A model generated the notes under the pieces. The model worked only from the letters and a program-made list of their open reading frames with translations. It was not told the DNA's origin and searched no databases. DNA of 64,000 nt, taken from contig NZVC01000035.1 of the NCBI GenBank assembly GCA_002701395.1, forward strand, positions 1 through 64,000. Direction: 5' to 3'. How positions within the stretch are numbered: position 1 is the stretch's first letter; each line of letters begins with the position of its first letter. Origin of the DNA: Maritimibacter sp. (lineage in GTDB: Bacteria; Pseudomonadota; Alphaproteobacteria; Rhodobacterales; Rhodobacteraceae). This document shows, one piece after another, positions 52,389 to 62,456 of the stretch. The position numbers and the translations under genes were made by a program.

Positions 52389-53456
52389 ATGGCCAACGCG
52401 GACAACTACGAAGCCTCGACACGAGGCGGCAGCGCGGATGCGCTTGCAGAGTTCGATGAACACGACCGGGGCCTGATCGGCCGCATTCACCACATCCTGC
52501 ACCAGACACCCGCCATCGTGCCGCTGATCGTTCTGGTCGTGGCCGTGGTGGTCTTCGGGTTGCTCAATCCGAATTTCTGGCGCGTCTCGACCCTGTCGCT
52601 GATCTTTCAGCAGATCGGGATCGTCGGCATCCTTGGCTGCGCGCAGGCCATCGTGATCCTGACGGCGGGTATCGACCTGTCGGTGGGGGCGATGGCGGTG
52701 CTCAGTTCGGTGCTGATGGGCCAGTTTGCCTTTCGCTATGGCATCCCGCCGACCTTCGCGATCGTCCTCGGCCTTGCATGTGGCGCGGCGATGGGCGCGA
52801 TCAATGGCTGGCTGGTGTCGAAGATGCGGATTCCACCGTTCATCGTGACGCTGGGGACCTGGCAGATCTGGCTGGCGACCAACTATATCTATTCGGCGAA
52901 CGAGACGATCCGCAGCCAAGACATCGAAGCGCAGGCCGCCGCGCTTCAGTTCTGGGGCCAGAGGTTCCAGCTGTTCGGTGCGCAGGTCACCTATGGCGTG
53001 GTCCTGCTGATCGTGCTGGTGCTGATCATGGCCTACGTGCTGCGACACACGGCATGGGGCAGGCATGTCTACGCGGTGGGCGACGACCCCGAGGCCGCTG
53101 AACTGGCCGGGGTGAACCGCAACCGGATGCTTATACAGGTCTATGCGCTGGCGGGACTGTTCTGCGCGTTGGCGGGCTGGGTGATGATCGGACGGTTCGG
53201 ATCGGTTTCGCCCTCTGCCTCGACCGGCGTGCTGGGCAACATTCAGGCCATCACCGCCGTGGTGATCGGAGGCATCTCGCTGTTCGGCGGGCGCGGAACG
53301 ATCATCGGCATGTTCCTTGGCGCGCTGATCGTCGGCGTGTTCGAGATGGGACTGCGCATGGCGGGCGCGGATGCGCAGTGGACCTATCTGCTGATCGGCA
53401 TCCTCATCATCGGCGCCGTCGCGGTGGATCAGTGGATCAGAAAGGTTTCGGCATGA
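52389..53456 (+). CDS. frcC: Fructose ABC transporter permease FrcC
   Basis: 355 residues with eight to ten spans. The family motif VILTAGIDLSVGAMAVLSSV and the region ITAVVIGGISLFGGRGTIIG are those of RbsC-like sugar permeases. The N-terminal 35 residues are polar, and the last residues are QWIRKVSA. The start at 52389 follows GGGAGGAATTC. The frcA start overlaps the stop as ATGA. Confidence 0.93.
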   Translation: MANADNYEASTRGGSADALAEFDEHDRGLIGRIHHILHQTPAIVPLIVLVVAVVVFGLLNPNFWRVSTLSLIFQQIGIVGILGCAQAIVILTAGIDLSVGAMAVLSSVLMGQFAFRYGIPPTFAIVLGLACGAAMGAINGWLVSKMRIPPFIVTLGTWQIWLATNYIYSANETIRSQDIEAQAAALQFWGQRFQLFGAQVTYGVVLLIVLVLIMAYVLRHTAWGRHVYAVGDDPEAAELAGVNRNRMLIQVYALAGLFCALAGWVMIGRFGSVSPSASTGVLGNIQAITAVVIGGISLFGGRGTIIGMFLGALIVGVFEMGLRMAGADAQWTYLLIGILIIGAVAVDQWIRKVSA

Positions 53457-54226
53457 CGGATCCCATTCTTCAGGCCAAGGGCCTCGTCAAGCGCTATGGC
53501 CGTGTCACGGCGCTTGACCATTGTGACTTCGAGCTGATGCCGGGAGAGATCCTGGCGGTGATCGGGGACAACGGGGCCGGCAAGTCGACGCTGATCAAGG
53601 CGCTGTCCGGCGCCGTGATCCCGGACGAGGGCGAGGTCTGGCTGGAAGGCAAGCGCGTGAACTTCCAGTCGCCGATCGACGCCCGCGAGAACGGCATCGA
53701 AACGGTGTACCAGACGCTGGCCATGTCCCCTGCCCTGTCCATCGCGGACAACATGTTCATGGGACGCGAGCTTCGCAAACCGGGCTTCGCGGGCAAGTTC
53801 CTGCGCAAGCTGGACCGGCCGGCGATGGAGAAGTTCGCGCGGCAGAAGCTGTCGGATCTGGGGCTGATGACGATCCAGAACATCAACCAAGCGGTCGAAA
53901 CCCTGTCCGGCGGCCAGCGGCAGGGCGTCGCGGTGGCCCGTGCGGCGGCGTTCGGGTCCAAGGTCATCATCCTCGACGAACCGACGGCCGCGCTTGGCGT
54001 GAAAGAGTCGCGGCGTGTGCTGGAACTGATCCAGGACGTGAAGTCGCGCGGCATCCCGATCATCCTGATCAGCCACAACATGCCGCACGTCTTCGAGGTC
54101 GCCGACCGTATCCACATTCACCGGCTTGGCCGGCGGCTGACGGTCATCAATCCCGGCGACTATTCCATGTCGGACGCCGTGGCCTTCATGACCGGCGCCA
54201 AGGAGCCAGAGCGCGAAGCCGCCTGA
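53453..54226 (+). CDS. frcA: Fructose ABC transporter ATP-binding protein FrcA
   Basis: 257 residues from the ATG at 53453. It has a single ATPase domain, unlike the double RbsA: Walker A GDNGAGKST, signature ETLSGGQRQGVAVARAAAFG, Walker B VIILDEPTAALG. The single domain is the FrcA type. The C-terminal MTGAKEPEREAA is short and polar. With FrcB and FrcC it completes the importer; the kinase gene frcK seen in rhizobia is absent here, where a terminator follows. Confidence 0.93.
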   Translation: MTDPILQAKGLVKRYGRVTALDHCDFELMPGEILAVIGDNGAGKSTLIKALSGAVIPDEGEVWLEGKRVNFQSPIDARENGIETVYQTLAMSPALSIADNMFMGRELRKPGFAGKFLRKLDRPAMEKFARQKLSDLGLMTIQNINQAVETLSGGQRQGVAVARAAAFGSKVIILDEPTAALGVKESRRVLELIQDVKSRGIPIILISHNMPHVFEVADRIHIHRLGRRLTVINPGDYSMSDAVAFMTGAKEPEREAA

Positions 54227-54253
54227 CGCGCGACGCGCACGGGAAACGAAAAA

Positions 54254-54280
54254 GGGCCGCACCTTCAGGTGCGGCCCTTT
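54254..54280. terminator. Bidirectional intrinsic terminator between frcA and rpsD
   Basis: GGGCCGCACC (54254-54263) pairs perfectly with GGTGCGGCCC (54268-54277) around TTCA, then TTT. AAAAA precedes the stem, so it also serves rpsD on the minus strand. Confidence 0.9.
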
Positions 54281-54303
54281 CCGTATCGGATCGGCGCGGA
54301 ACC

Positions 54304-54924
54304 TTAGTTCTGCGCGTAGAATTCGATGACCAGGTGCGGTTCCATCTGAACGGCGTAGGGAATGTCCGACAGACCCGGCGTACGCACGAAGGTCGCGGTC
54401 ATTTTCGAGTGGTCCGCTTCGATGTAGTCCGGCACGTCACGCTCGGGCAGCTGCGTGGCTTCCAGAACGATCGCCAGCTGCTTCGACTTGTCACGAATGG
54501 CGATGACGTCGCCTTCCTTGACGCGGTAGCTGGGGATGTTCACGCGCTGGCCGTTCACGGTCACGTGGCCGTGGTTCACGAACTGGCGGGCGGCAAAGAC
54601 GGTCGGCACGAACTTGGCGCGGTACACGACGGCGTCCAGGCGGCGCTCCAGCAGGCCGACAAGAAGCTCACCGGTGTCGCCCTTGCGGCGCTCGGCCTCG
54701 GCGAAGATGCGGCGGAACTGCTTTTCGGTCAGGTCGCCGTAGTGGCCCTTCAGCTTCTGCTTGGCGCGCAGCTGGGTGCCGAAGTCGGACATCTTGCCTT
54801 TGCGGCGCTGGCCGTGCTGGCCCGGGCCGTATTCTCGGCGGTTCACCGGCGATTTGGAACGGCCCCAGATGTTTTCGCCCATGCGGCGGTCGAGTTTGTA
54901 CTTGGCAGAGGTGCGTTTGGTCAC
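54304..54924 (-). CDS. rpsD: 30S ribosomal protein S4
   Basis: 206 residues from a GTG at 54924, preceded by AGAAGGAGATCAGAC. It starts [20 protein letters not shown] and has the S4 RNA-binding domain [20 protein letters not shown] with [20 protein letters not shown]. The length is standard. S4 starts assembly of the 16S rRNA 5' domain and can repress its own operon elsewhere; here the gene is alone, between frcA and a Hint protein. The upstream in-frame extension to 55002 is not conserved. Confidence 0.97.
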   Translation of the reverse strand: MTKRTSAKYKLDRRMGENIWGRSKSPVNRREYGPGQHGQRRKGKMSDFGTQLRAKQKLKGHYGDLTEKQFRRIFAEAERRKGDTGELLVGLLERRLDAVVYRAKFVPTVFAARQFVNHGHVTVNGQRVNIPSYRVKEGDVIAIRDKSKQLAIVLEATQLPERDVPDYIEADHSKMTATFVRTPGLSDIPYAVQMEPHLVIEFYAQN

Positions 54925-55112
54925 CGTCTGATCTCCTTCTAAAGTGCGCCGCCCGAAGGCAGCATGAAGGGCGTTGTCCTTTCCCTTGCGGGAGACAGGC
55001 ATCCCCTTGCGGGGGCCACCAACACCAAATGAAAACCCCGGCCACGAAAGCCGGGATGAAGCGCGCTTATACAGCGGCGTCCCCCCGAGTCAATGCCGGG
55101 GGGAACGGTTTC

Positions 55113-56183
55113 TCAGGGGCGCCGGTCCATTCCGTACCGCAGGATCGCGGCCTCGGAGGGCGTCAGCATCCGCCGGGCAAACGCGCCATAGCGGCTGGGG
55201 TCACGTTCGACCCCCGGCACCCGAAGCGCAAGATCCCCGCGCAGCGACTCGTCCATCGAGTCGAGGTCCATCGTCGCCGGGTGGAAGCTTTCCGATTCCA
55301 GCCCGTTGGCGAACAGGATCGAGTGGCGGTCCAGCAGCAGGTGGACATAGGTCACTTCGCGCAGGCGCCGGTCGACCAGCACCGAGTGATCGTTCAGCAG
55401 GTCCGCCGCCGCCACCAGCACCTCGGGCTCGCCGAACAGGGCCTGCGCCTTGGGGCCTTTCACCAGCATCCGGTGCTGCGGCGAAACCAGAAGGTCTCCG
55501 TCCGGGACATCCATACCGATGGCCCCGGCCCTGATCCGCACCGGCCGCAGGTTCGGCATGGTGTAAAGCCGGGCACCGCTCATCCGGCGGCGTCCGATCC
55601 AGCGGATCGGTTGCGGGCCGTCATCCTTGGTCAGGACCATGTCGCCCTCGACCAGATCGCGCACCGCGACCTGCCCGGTCGGGGTGGCGATGCGGGTCCC
55701 CGGCGTGAAGCAGATCACCGACGGCTCAAGGTCCCCGGTCCGGTGCGGCGCCAGTTCTCCACTGGCCACGTTTGTCACCCACAGCTCGCGGTCCCGGGGC
55801 GGCAGATCGTCGTGGAACACGCACAGCGGCGGACCCTCTGTCCGTTCGATCAGCGTGGCCGTGTACCGTCGCAGTCCGTCGGTCACCGCGAACCCCGAGC
55901 CGGTCACCGGATCTTCCGGCGTCTCTTCGGTCGCCGGATCGGTCCGGGTAGCAATCAGCCCCGTCACGCGGTCCACCGCGCGACTTGCGTGTCTATGAAG
56001 GTTTGCCGTCTCTTCCGCCCCGAACAGGACCAGCACGTCGCGCGGTCCATCGACCCGCTCCGGCTCGCCATGCCACTGCCAGCTGGCGCCGATCGCCAGT
56101 GCCGACAGCGGCGCCGCCGGCAGACCGTCAAGTTCGGTCTGCGTCCAAGAGATGACAAACGTGCCGCGAAAGCCCGTTTTCAT
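55113..56183 (-). CDS. Hint-domain (hedgehog/intein-like) protein
   Basis: 356 residues. Residues 1-155 are a variable N-terminal domain, FRGTFVISWTQTELDGLPAA at the start, of the type found before Rhodobacterales Hint domains. The Hint domain starts with C158 in ICFTPGTRIATPTGQVAVRD and continues GPQPIRWIGRRRM, LLVSPQHRMLV (the TxxH-like block replaced by SPQH) and SVLVDRRLREVTYVHLLLDR with FANGLESESFHPA. Such proteins may self-process at the cysteine, but the C-terminal Asn/His of inteins is not apparent, so splicing is unlikely. Function is unknown; secretion-linked roles are suspected. Confidence 0.85.
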   Translation of the reverse strand: MKTGFRGTFVISWTQTELDGLPAAPLSALAIGASWQWHGEPERVDGPRDVLVLFGAEETANLHRHASRAVDRVTGLIATRTDPATEETPEDPVTGSGFAVTDGLRRYTATLIERTEGPPLCVFHDDLPPRDRELWVTNVASGELAPHRTGDLEPSVICFTPGTRIATPTGQVAVRDLVEGDMVLTKDDGPQPIRWIGRRRMSGARLYTMPNLRPVRIRAGAIGMDVPDGDLLVSPQHRMLVKGPKAQALFGEPEVLVAAADLLNDHSVLVDRRLREVTYVHLLLDRHSILFANGLESESFHPATMDLDSMDESLRGDLALRVPGVERDPSRYGAFARRMLTPSEAAILRYGMDRRP

Positions 56184-56270
56184 GCCCGTATGCCTGCCAA
56201 TATTCTTTATTATTGGGGACAGGATTGCAGACGGGGGTCGCGCTGTTAAGGCGCGAGCGGCCCGAACGGG

Positions 56271-57188
56271 TCAGAATTCGATGTTTAGTCGCACAGATCC
56301 CACAACCTGCGTATCGGTCTGGGCCTCGAATTCCTTGCCCAGCCACGTCGCGCCGTAGAAGATCGAGCTTCGCTCGCCCTGCCAGTGCACGCCGGCCCGG
56401 ACCCGCATCCGCGCGTCCGACAGCTCATAGCCGTCATAGCTTGGCAGATAGCCCGAATGCTCGACATAGGCGATGTCGGCGCCAAGGACGCCCGAGAAGC
56501 CCTTGGCCGGCGTCTGGGTGGCCCGGTACAGGTGGCCGGTCGTGACGTCGCGCATGAAAAGGTCGCGCTGCCCCACCGCGCCGAACAGCATGTCGAACCC
56601 GAGACGCGCGTAGGTCTCGACGCCCACCTGCGCCTCTAGGAAGGGACGGATCTTCAGCGCCGGTGTGATCTGAAACGATTGCGCCGCCTCTGCCAGAAGC
56701 GTCGGATACAGATGGTTCGGAAGCTCGTTCGACAGGTCCGGAACCGGCGCGCCGAACAGTTTGTGCGCCTCGGTCTGGAACCAGCCGACGCCGGTCACCG
56801 GCCCGACGACGACCATGTCGCCGCCAAGGCTCATCTCCAGACCGTTGCGTTCGAAATGGGTATGGATACCGGCCGAAAAGACACCGGCATACCGGCGATC
56901 GTTCGGCGCGGGGTTGGCAAGGTTCGACGGCGCGATGGTTTCCGAGCGGAACCGGAATTCAAGGATCTCGCCCATACGGGTCGGAAGGTCCCCGACCCAG
57001 TGCGGACCGATCACCTTGCTGACGACGTAGCCGCCCGTGCGCCAGCGGTCATGGTTGTCGCCAAGAAAATCGTTGGTAAACAGCCGGCCCCAGCCGATCG
57101 TTTCACGTCCCTGAGCCGTCACCGTCTGCGGCAGCAGAAGCAGCGACAGGGCAAGACCGGACAGCAGCGCCCTAACGGCAGTCTTCAT
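56271..57188 (-). CDS. LpxR-family outer-membrane lipid A deacylase-like protein
   Basis: 305 residues from the ATG at 57188. A signal peptide (VRALLSGLALSLLLLPQTVT, cleavage near TAQ) leads to GWGRLFTNDFLGDNHDRWRT, the LpxR/DUF2219 opening, in which N/D and H residues form the calcium and catalytic site. The rest is an alternating pattern of a 12-strand beta-barrel ending in VVGSVRLNIEF with a terminal Phe, the outer-membrane insertion signal. LpxR removes the 3'-acyloxyacyl chain of lipid A. The family match is good in the N-terminus; activity is inferred. Confidence 0.85.
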   Translation of the reverse strand: MKTAVRALLSGLALSLLLLPQTVTAQGRETIGWGRLFTNDFLGDNHDRWRTGGYVVSKVIGPHWVGDLPTRMGEILEFRFRSETIAPSNLANPAPNDRRYAGVFSAGIHTHFERNGLEMSLGGDMVVVGPVTGVGWFQTEAHKLFGAPVPDLSNELPNHLYPTLLAEAAQSFQITPALKIRPFLEAQVGVETYARLGFDMLFGAVGQRDLFMRDVTTGHLYRATQTPAKGFSGVLGADIAYVEHSGYLPSYDGYELSDARMRVRAGVHWQGERSSIFYGATWLGKEFEAQTDTQVVGSVRLNIEF

Positions 57189-57348
57189 CGATATTTTCCC
57201 GAAGCTCTTACGTCCCCCGACACTGGCGTTATAGGCGCTGTTTCGGACTTCACCTAGGCGGAAGGCGTCCAATTTCGCGCCCGTGGCGCGCCAGACACAC
57301 GGCAAGGGCGAACTGGCGTCAGAAAGGAACAGCCTTTGCAGGAAAACG

Positions 57349-58695
57349 TCACAGCGCCGGGCCCGGCCGGACCTTGGTGCCGTCGGTGAAGCGGGACAGG
57401 CGGAAGCGGGTCAGGTCCTGCTTCGGCGGTTGCCCCATCATCATGTAGGCCAGCACCCTGCCGATCTCGGGACCGATACCGAACCCGTGGCCGCTTAGCC
57501 CGGTGCCGATCCAAAGGCCGGGGATCGTCTCGCAGCGGTCGATCACCGGCACGACATCGGGCATCAGGTCGATCATGCCGGCCCAGACCGCGCGCAGGCC
57601 GATTTCACCAAACCCCGGGAACATCGCGCGGAATTGCTTCAGGAACTTGCGCTTGGCCGCGTTGCTTGGCGCAGGGTTCAGGACGCGCATCCGTTCGAAC
57701 GGGCTTTGCTCTTCTGCTGCCCACGTCCGGGGCGTGCCCCATGCGTCGGGGTAATTCTGCGGTGCCATCGCATGATAGCGCGTGCCGAACGGGTGCTCGG
57801 CCAGCGTGTGCAGGTATTTCGGCAGGTTCCGGAATGCGTCCGGCCCGATATACAAATCGTGGAACGCGCCAGCGGCGATCGTATAGCCGCCGTCCTGCCG
57901 CCGCCGGAACGCGACGCCGTTGTCCGCCACGCCGCCTGCGTGGATTTCAGGCAAACGATTGGTCGCGGCGGCGGTCGCACGCACGCTAAGCTGCGGGATG
58001 CGCACGCCGTGGTTCTGCAGGAACAGGCTGGACCACGCGCCGCCGCAGACAAGAACCTGCCCAGCGCGAATGCGACCTTGTTCCGTGACGACGCCAGTCA
58101 CGCGCCCGGCCTCGATATCCAGCATCCGGGCGGCGCAGTTTTCGACGATGACGGCGCCGTCTTCGGCGGCGAGCCGCGCCAGCGTCGGCACCGCGACCCA
58201 CGGTTCCGCCCGCATGTCTGACGGCGTCCGCAGCGCACCCGGATACCGGCGCGCCATCTCGGGGATCATCTCGGCCACCTCGCGGCCCGACATCATGTGC
58301 GAGTCGAGCTCATGCTCTTTCGCGTAGACCAGCCAGTCGGAGAACGCAGACATGTCCTTGTCGGACTCGGCCAGATAGGTGACGCCCCCTTCGACCAGCC
58401 CCAGCGACTCGTTGGTGCGGCGAGAGAAGTCCAGCCAGTGGCGCCGCGCCTCGATCATCAGGGGCAGTTCGTGCGGGTCCCTGCCCTGCTGGCGAATCCA
58501 GCCCCAGTTGCGCGAGGACTGCTCGCAGGCCACACGGCCCTTCTCCAGCACCACGACCCGATGGCCAAGTTGGCGCAGGAACAGCGCCGCCGAGATCCCG
58601 ACAACACCCGCGCCGATGATCACCGCATCGGTGTCCGGCGGCAGCGGACCACCGTGTTCGATCTTCGAGGTTTCGCTGATCGGGAAAGGTATCAT
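57349..58695 (-). CDS. FAD-dependent amino-acid oxidoreductase (DAO family)
   Basis: 448 residues from the ATG at 58695, eight bases after GGAG. The FAD fold is DAVIIGAGVVGISAALFLRQ (GxGxxG), with an Glu after LVVLEKG-type strand (RVVVLEKGRVACEQSSRNWG). The distal FAD motif is LWIGTGLSGHGFGIGPEIGR. QSSRNWGWIRQQGRDPHELP is typical of D-amino-acid or proline/hydroxyproline oxidases. The substrate is unknown. The C-terminus (PPKQDLTRFRLSRFTDGTKV) is characteristic of the DAO group. Confidence 0.88.
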   Translation of the reverse strand: MIPFPISETSKIEHGGPLPPDTDAVIIGAGVVGISAALFLRQLGHRVVVLEKGRVACEQSSRNWGWIRQQGRDPHELPLMIEARRHWLDFSRRTNESLGLVEGGVTYLAESDKDMSAFSDWLVYAKEHELDSHMMSGREVAEMIPEMARRYPGALRTPSDMRAEPWVAVPTLARLAAEDGAVIVENCAARMLDIEAGRVTGVVTEQGRIRAGQVLVCGGAWSSLFLQNHGVRIPQLSVRATAAATNRLPEIHAGGVADNGVAFRRRQDGGYTIAAGAFHDLYIGPDAFRNLPKYLHTLAEHPFGTRYHAMAPQNYPDAWGTPRTWAAEEQSPFERMRVLNPAPSNAAKRKFLKQFRAMFPGFGEIGLRAVWAGMIDLMPDVVPVIDRCETIPGLWIGTGLSGHGFGIGPEIGRVLAYMMMGQPPKQDLTRFRLSRFTDGTKVRPGPAL

Positions 58696-59044
58696 CAAGG
58701 GTCTCCAAGGGTCTTCGCGTGGGCGCCCGACCTTCTAGATCACGAACGCGTTCCGGCGGAAAGCGGTACGCCCCGCGCGGGTGCCGTAAGGTCATACACG
58801 CGGGGTGGGCCGGGGAAACTTGCTGTTGCCTGCCTTGCGGATCTTGGGGACACTTCCCTTGCCAGCTTCGGCCCGCGAGGGTCCGGACCGGGCGGGGAAG
58901 ATGTGCCTGTCGAATTATCCCTTGGCAGGCATGGGGTTGCAGTATCTGCCCTTGGCTTGCAGGGCACGCAGAACATCGAATCCCGGCCATTGGGTCGGGC
59001 ATCTGCGTCTGCTTTCAAGACCGCGCCGAGGGGGCGCAGGGTGA
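58696..59044. other. Intergenic region without a recognised gene
   Basis: About 350 bp upstream of the FAD oxidoreductase and the glycosyltransferase unit, which diverge. High GC throughout, no obvious RNA gene or repeat. It must hold promoters in both directions; I could not pick convincing -35/-10 elements. Confidence 0.4.
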
Positions 59045-59314
59045 ATGACGGAAACAAACAGCAAAATGGGCACGGGATTGTTCGCAAGGCTTGAAGGCCA
59101 GCTGCCGAGTATTGTCGCAGGTCCGCTGAGACTGGTGCACAAGCTGACCGAGCGGCTGAGAGTTCGCCGCCGTGCCGCGACATCTCGCCCGCAAATCGTG
59201 ATGCGCCTTAATTTCGCACGACCGTCGCATTATGCGAGGCTTAAGCTAGATAGGTTTTCACGGATACGGGGCGCCATCGCCGCCCCGGCTTTCATTCGGA
59301 ATGGATTGAAGTGA
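59045..59314 (+). CDS. Possible small basic protein coupled to the GT4 gene
   Basis: 89 codons starting MTETNSKMGTGLFARLEGQL, with AGGGTGA just before the ATG. It is rich in Arg and Leu, with no membrane span or known motif. Its stop codon (59312-59314) shares a base with the ATG of the glycosyltransferase gene (TGATG), so it could provide translational coupling. Codon use at the third position is less GC-biased than in neighbours, which argues against a well-adapted gene. I give it a low rating. Confidence 0.3.
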   Translation: MTETNSKMGTGLFARLEGQLPSIVAGPLRLVHKLTERLRVRRRAATSRPQIVMRLNFARPSHYARLKLDRFSRIRGAIAAPAFIRNGLK

Positions 59315-60603
59315 TGCACATGAACGAGCGGTTCGACGCGGAGTCGACGACATTCAGCACCAGCCGAAAAGTGCTGATCGTAGTCGAGAACCTTCCGGTT
59401 CCCTTGGACCGGCGCGTCTGGCTGGAGGCCACGACCCTGAAGGATGCCGGCTATGAGGTGTCGGTAATCTGCCCGACCGGGCGGGGTTGGGACAAGCTGT
59501 ACGAGGAAATCGACGGCATCCGCATCTGGCGCCATCCGATGCCGCCCGAGGCGCATTCCGGCGCCCTTGCCTATGCCCGCGAGTATGGTGCGGCGATCTG
59601 GAACTGGTTCCGGCTGGCGTCGAAGGTCCGGCGCGAGGTCGGCTTCGACGTGATCCACGGCTGCAACCCGCCCGATTTGGTGTTCCTTCTGGCGTGGTGG
59701 CACCGCATTCGCGGCGTGCGCTTCCTGTTCGACCACCACGACGTCTGCCCCGAACTGTTCGAGGCGAAATTCGGCAAGCGCGGGATGCTGTGGCGCCTGA
59801 TGCTGATGCTGGAGCGGATGACCTTCGCATCCGCGTCCGTGTCCATCGCGACCAACGGCAGCTTCCGCGACATCGCCATGCGGCGCGGCAAGATGAAGCC
59901 CGAGGATGTGTTCGTCGTGCGGTCGGCTCCGCAGGTCGAGAAATTCCGCCCCGGCCCCGGCAATCCCGACTACCGCAAGGGCGCCGGCACGGTGCTTGGC
60001 TATGTCGGCGTGATCGGCCAGCAGGAAGGCATGGATCTTCTCGTCGCCGCTGTCGATCACCTTGTGAACAAGATGGGCCGGACGGACATCCACTCGGTCA
60101 TCGTGGGCTTCGGCCCGCACCTTGAAGAGGTGAAAGCCGATGTAGCGCGGCGCGGCCTTGCGGATCATTTCACCTTCACGGGCCCGCTGTACGGCGATGA
60201 CCTGCTGGACGCGCTGAACGTGATCGACATCGGCGTCGCACCCGATCCGAAGAACACGATGAACGACATCTCTACCATGAACAAAATCATGGAATACATG
60301 ACGCTTGAAAAGCCGTCGGTGCAGTTCGACCTGACCGAGGGCAAGGTGTCCGCCGGTGACGCGGCGCTGTGCGCGACCAACAACGATCCCGTCGACTTCG
60401 CCGAGAAGATCGCCCAGCTGATGGACGACCCCGAGAAGGGGAAAGAGATGGGCCAGACCGGCCGCCGCCGCGTGATGCGCGAACTGAGCTGGGCGCACTC
60501 GGTGCCGCCGCTGCTTGCAGCCTATGAACGGATCTTCGTGAAGTCCGGTCATCCGGCGTCGGTGAAGAACGTCACGAAAGTGGTGAAGGAAGCCGAGGTC
60601 TAA
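59314..60603 (+). CDS. Glycosyltransferase, family 4 type
   Basis: 429 residues from the ATG at 59314 (another in-frame ATG is at 59320). It is a GT-B fold enzyme. The N-terminal domain has VLIVVENLPVPLDRRVWLEA and DVIHGCNPPDLVFLLAWW. The C-terminal domain has VLGYVGVIGQQEGMDLLVAA, FTGPLYGDDLLDALNVIDIG and NKIMEYMTLEKPSVQFDLTE, where the E-x7-E motif holds the sugar nucleotide. It transfers a sugar to a lipid-linked or surface polysaccharide precursor. It converges on the exosortase gene; the surrounding GT2 and FkbM genes indicate an exopolysaccharide or O-antigen cluster. The terminator at 60638 closes it. Confidence 0.88.
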   Translation: MHMNERFDAESTTFSTSRKVLIVVENLPVPLDRRVWLEATTLKDAGYEVSVICPTGRGWDKLYEEIDGIRIWRHPMPPEAHSGALAYAREYGAAIWNWFRLASKVRREVGFDVIHGCNPPDLVFLLAWWHRIRGVRFLFDHHDVCPELFEAKFGKRGMLWRLMLMLERMTFASASVSIATNGSFRDIAMRRGKMKPEDVFVVRSAPQVEKFRPGPGNPDYRKGAGTVLGYVGVIGQQEGMDLLVAAVDHLVNKMGRTDIHSVIVGFGPHLEEVKADVARRGLADHFTFTGPLYGDDLLDALNVIDIGVAPDPKNTMNDISTMNKIMEYMTLEKPSVQFDLTEGKVSAGDAALCATNNDPVDFAEKIAQLMDDPEKGKEMGQTGRRRVMRELSWAHSVPPLLAAYERIFVKSGHPASVKNVTKVVKEAEV

Positions 60604-60637
60604 TCCCCGGCCACCGCCCTTTGGGAAGATTGCAGAA

Positions 60638-60660
60638 CGCCCGGCCCGTGCCGGGCGTTT
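60638..60660 (+). terminator. Intrinsic terminator after the GT4 gene
   Basis: CGCCCGGC (60638-60645) pairs perfectly with GCCGGGCG (60650-60657) around CCGT, followed by TTT. It sits 35 bp after the GT4 stop and 4 bp before the convergent exosortase stop codon. Confidence 0.8.
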
Positions 60661-60663
60661 CGC

Positions 60664-62265
60664 TTATTCGGGGACGAACCGCGGCAGGCGCGGCAGGACT
60701 TCCGACATCAGCCGTTCCATCCTGACCTCGGCTTCGGCTTCCGTTTCATCCGGGCCGATGACGGTGACGAAACGGACCAGCGCGCCGTCGCTGCGACCGC
60801 GCTGGATGCTGTCGCGCACGACGCTGATCTTGGCCAGATAGTCGTTGGTCATCCGGCGGCCGCGCTGTTCGAACCAGTAGTAGACAAGCTGCTTTTGCAA
60901 CTCTTTCTGAATGATCGCGCGGTTGACCGTGAAGGTGCCGTAGGTCGTGTCGCTCATGTTGACCTGATGCGGCTCGATCGCCGACACCTCCCACCCGCCG
61001 ACGGGCAGGCAGACCTCGGGCGAGTGGATGCCGGTTCCGTCGGTCTGCGACTGATACCACGCGACGAAGAAGTTCACCGACTGCGCCTCGCCCGGGGCCA
61101 TGTAGGTTCCGTTGAAATAGTCGTCGGCCGCAAGGACCCCGGCCACCGCCGGATCAAGCTCTTGCGTGTACCCCGACCAGTCGCCGACGCGGCGCGGGAA
61201 CAGCTGGAACGTCTCGCGTTCGGGCACCACACCCTCGGCCCGGGGCGTCAGCACCATCGCCGCCGACACAGCAAGGCTCAGCACCGTGGCGACGATCAGC
61301 CCGCGCGAGACGTTGATGTTCAGGATGCGCTTCGCCTCGCCGCCGAACCCGGCAAAGTCGAGGTCGATGGTCTCGGACAGCGACTTGGGGTTCGGGGTCA
61401 GGCGCTGCAACAGGACCGCCATCAGGAACAGGATCCCGATACAGCAGACGAAGATCACCCAGCCCTCGAAGACATGCAGGAAGCCCTCTGCCTGCCCGAT
61501 GCCATACCGGTCGACAAGGATGCCGATGATGCCGATGCGGACCGAGTTCATCAGGACCGTCAGCGGCGCGGCCGATAGCAGAAGCACCGCCTTGTGCCAC
61601 ATCGGCCCGCGATACAGGATCGCGAAGAGATACGAGAACGACAGGATCGGGAACAGGTAGCGCAGGCCGGAACACGCCTCGGCGACCTGCAGCTTGTAGA
61701 CGCCAAGGTCGATCACGTTGCCTTCAAGGAACACGGGCACGCCAGCGGCGGACACGAACCAGACGCCGATCACAGACGACACCTGCTGCAGGAAGATCGA
61801 CAGCTTCCAGTAGATGAACTGCGGCAGAATCAGCATGAAGACAAGGTGCACCACCGGAAGGAAGTGGTGCTTGCCCTGCGCCCAGCCCATGCAGACCAGC
61901 ATCACGCCGCCGACCCACACGATCAGGCCGTAGGTCGCGATGTCGGGGATCTGCACGAGGTTTCCGAGCACGGCGATCAGCAACCCGGCCATCAGCATCA
62001 GGATGCCCGGTCGCCGGTTGACCGGAACTGCGTCCGTGGGGGCTGGCCGCGCCCGCAATTCGCGCAGGAACAGGTACATCGAGATGGCGGGGATAAGCGG
62101 CCCGTGGCTGTACTCGGCCGTCATCCACGCCTTGCCCAGCGAGACGAAGCCGATCCAGAACACCGGGATCGGAGCAAGGACAAGGATCAGGAACCAGATC
62201 AGGCCGGTGGTATTGATCCGCTGCGTCAGGGGCAGCGCCTGCTTGTTCGGTATGGACAAGGACAT
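60664..62265 (-). CDS. xrtD: Exosortase XrtD with C-terminal EpsI domain (VPLPA-CTERM type)
   Basis: 533 residues. The first 300 hold eight or more membrane spans with the exosortase catalytic triad: C198 in [17 protein letters not shown]243 in [16 protein letters not shown] and H264 in [16 protein letters not shown]. Residues about 320-533 are an EpsI domain ([40 protein letters not shown]). The fused form with these features is the XrtD type of Rhodobacterales, which sorts proteins with VPLPA-CTERM tails and cleaves at the membrane. No such substrate protein is in the window. It lies among polysaccharide genes, the usual context for exosortases. Confidence 0.88.
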   Translation of the reverse strand: MSLSIPNKQALPLTQRINTTGLIWFLILVLAPIPVFWIGFVSLGKAWMTAEYSHGPLIPAISMYLFLRELRARPAPTDAVPVNRRPGILMLMAGLLIAVLGNLVQIPDIATYGLIVWVGGVMLVCMGWAQGKHHFLPVVHLVFMLILPQFIYWKLSIFLQQVSSVIGVWFVSAAGVPVFLEGNVIDLGVYKLQVAEACSGLRYLFPILSFSYLFAILYRGPMWHKAVLLLSAAPLTVLMNSVRIGIIGILVDRYGIGQAEGFLHVFEGWVIFVCCIGILFLMAVLLQRLTPNPKSLSETIDLDFAGFGGEAKRILNINVSRGLIVATVLSLAVSAAMVLTPRAEGVVPERETFQLFPRRVGDWSGYTQELDPAVAGVLAADDYFNGTYMAPGEAQSVNFFVAWYQSQTDGTGIHSPEVCLPVGGWEVSAIEPHQVNMSDTTYGTFTVNRAIIQKELQKQLVYYWFEQRGRRMTNDYLAKISVVRDSIQRGRSDGALVRFVTVIGPDETEAEAEVRMERLMSEVLPRLPRFVPE

Positions 62266-62456
62266 TTGGGTTCAATCCGGTGTGCAGCAGCAATGCGAGC
62301 CAAGTCTGTCGCAACGGGCTCGTTTCATGTCAAGACAACCGGCCCCGCCGGACATCACAATCACGTTTTGCAGGGTTTTGGGAAAGTTCTAAGGCCCCTT
62401 GAAGGCCCTCGCATGTCACCAATTCGCGGGAACCCGGTCTACTTGTTCAGGGACGT

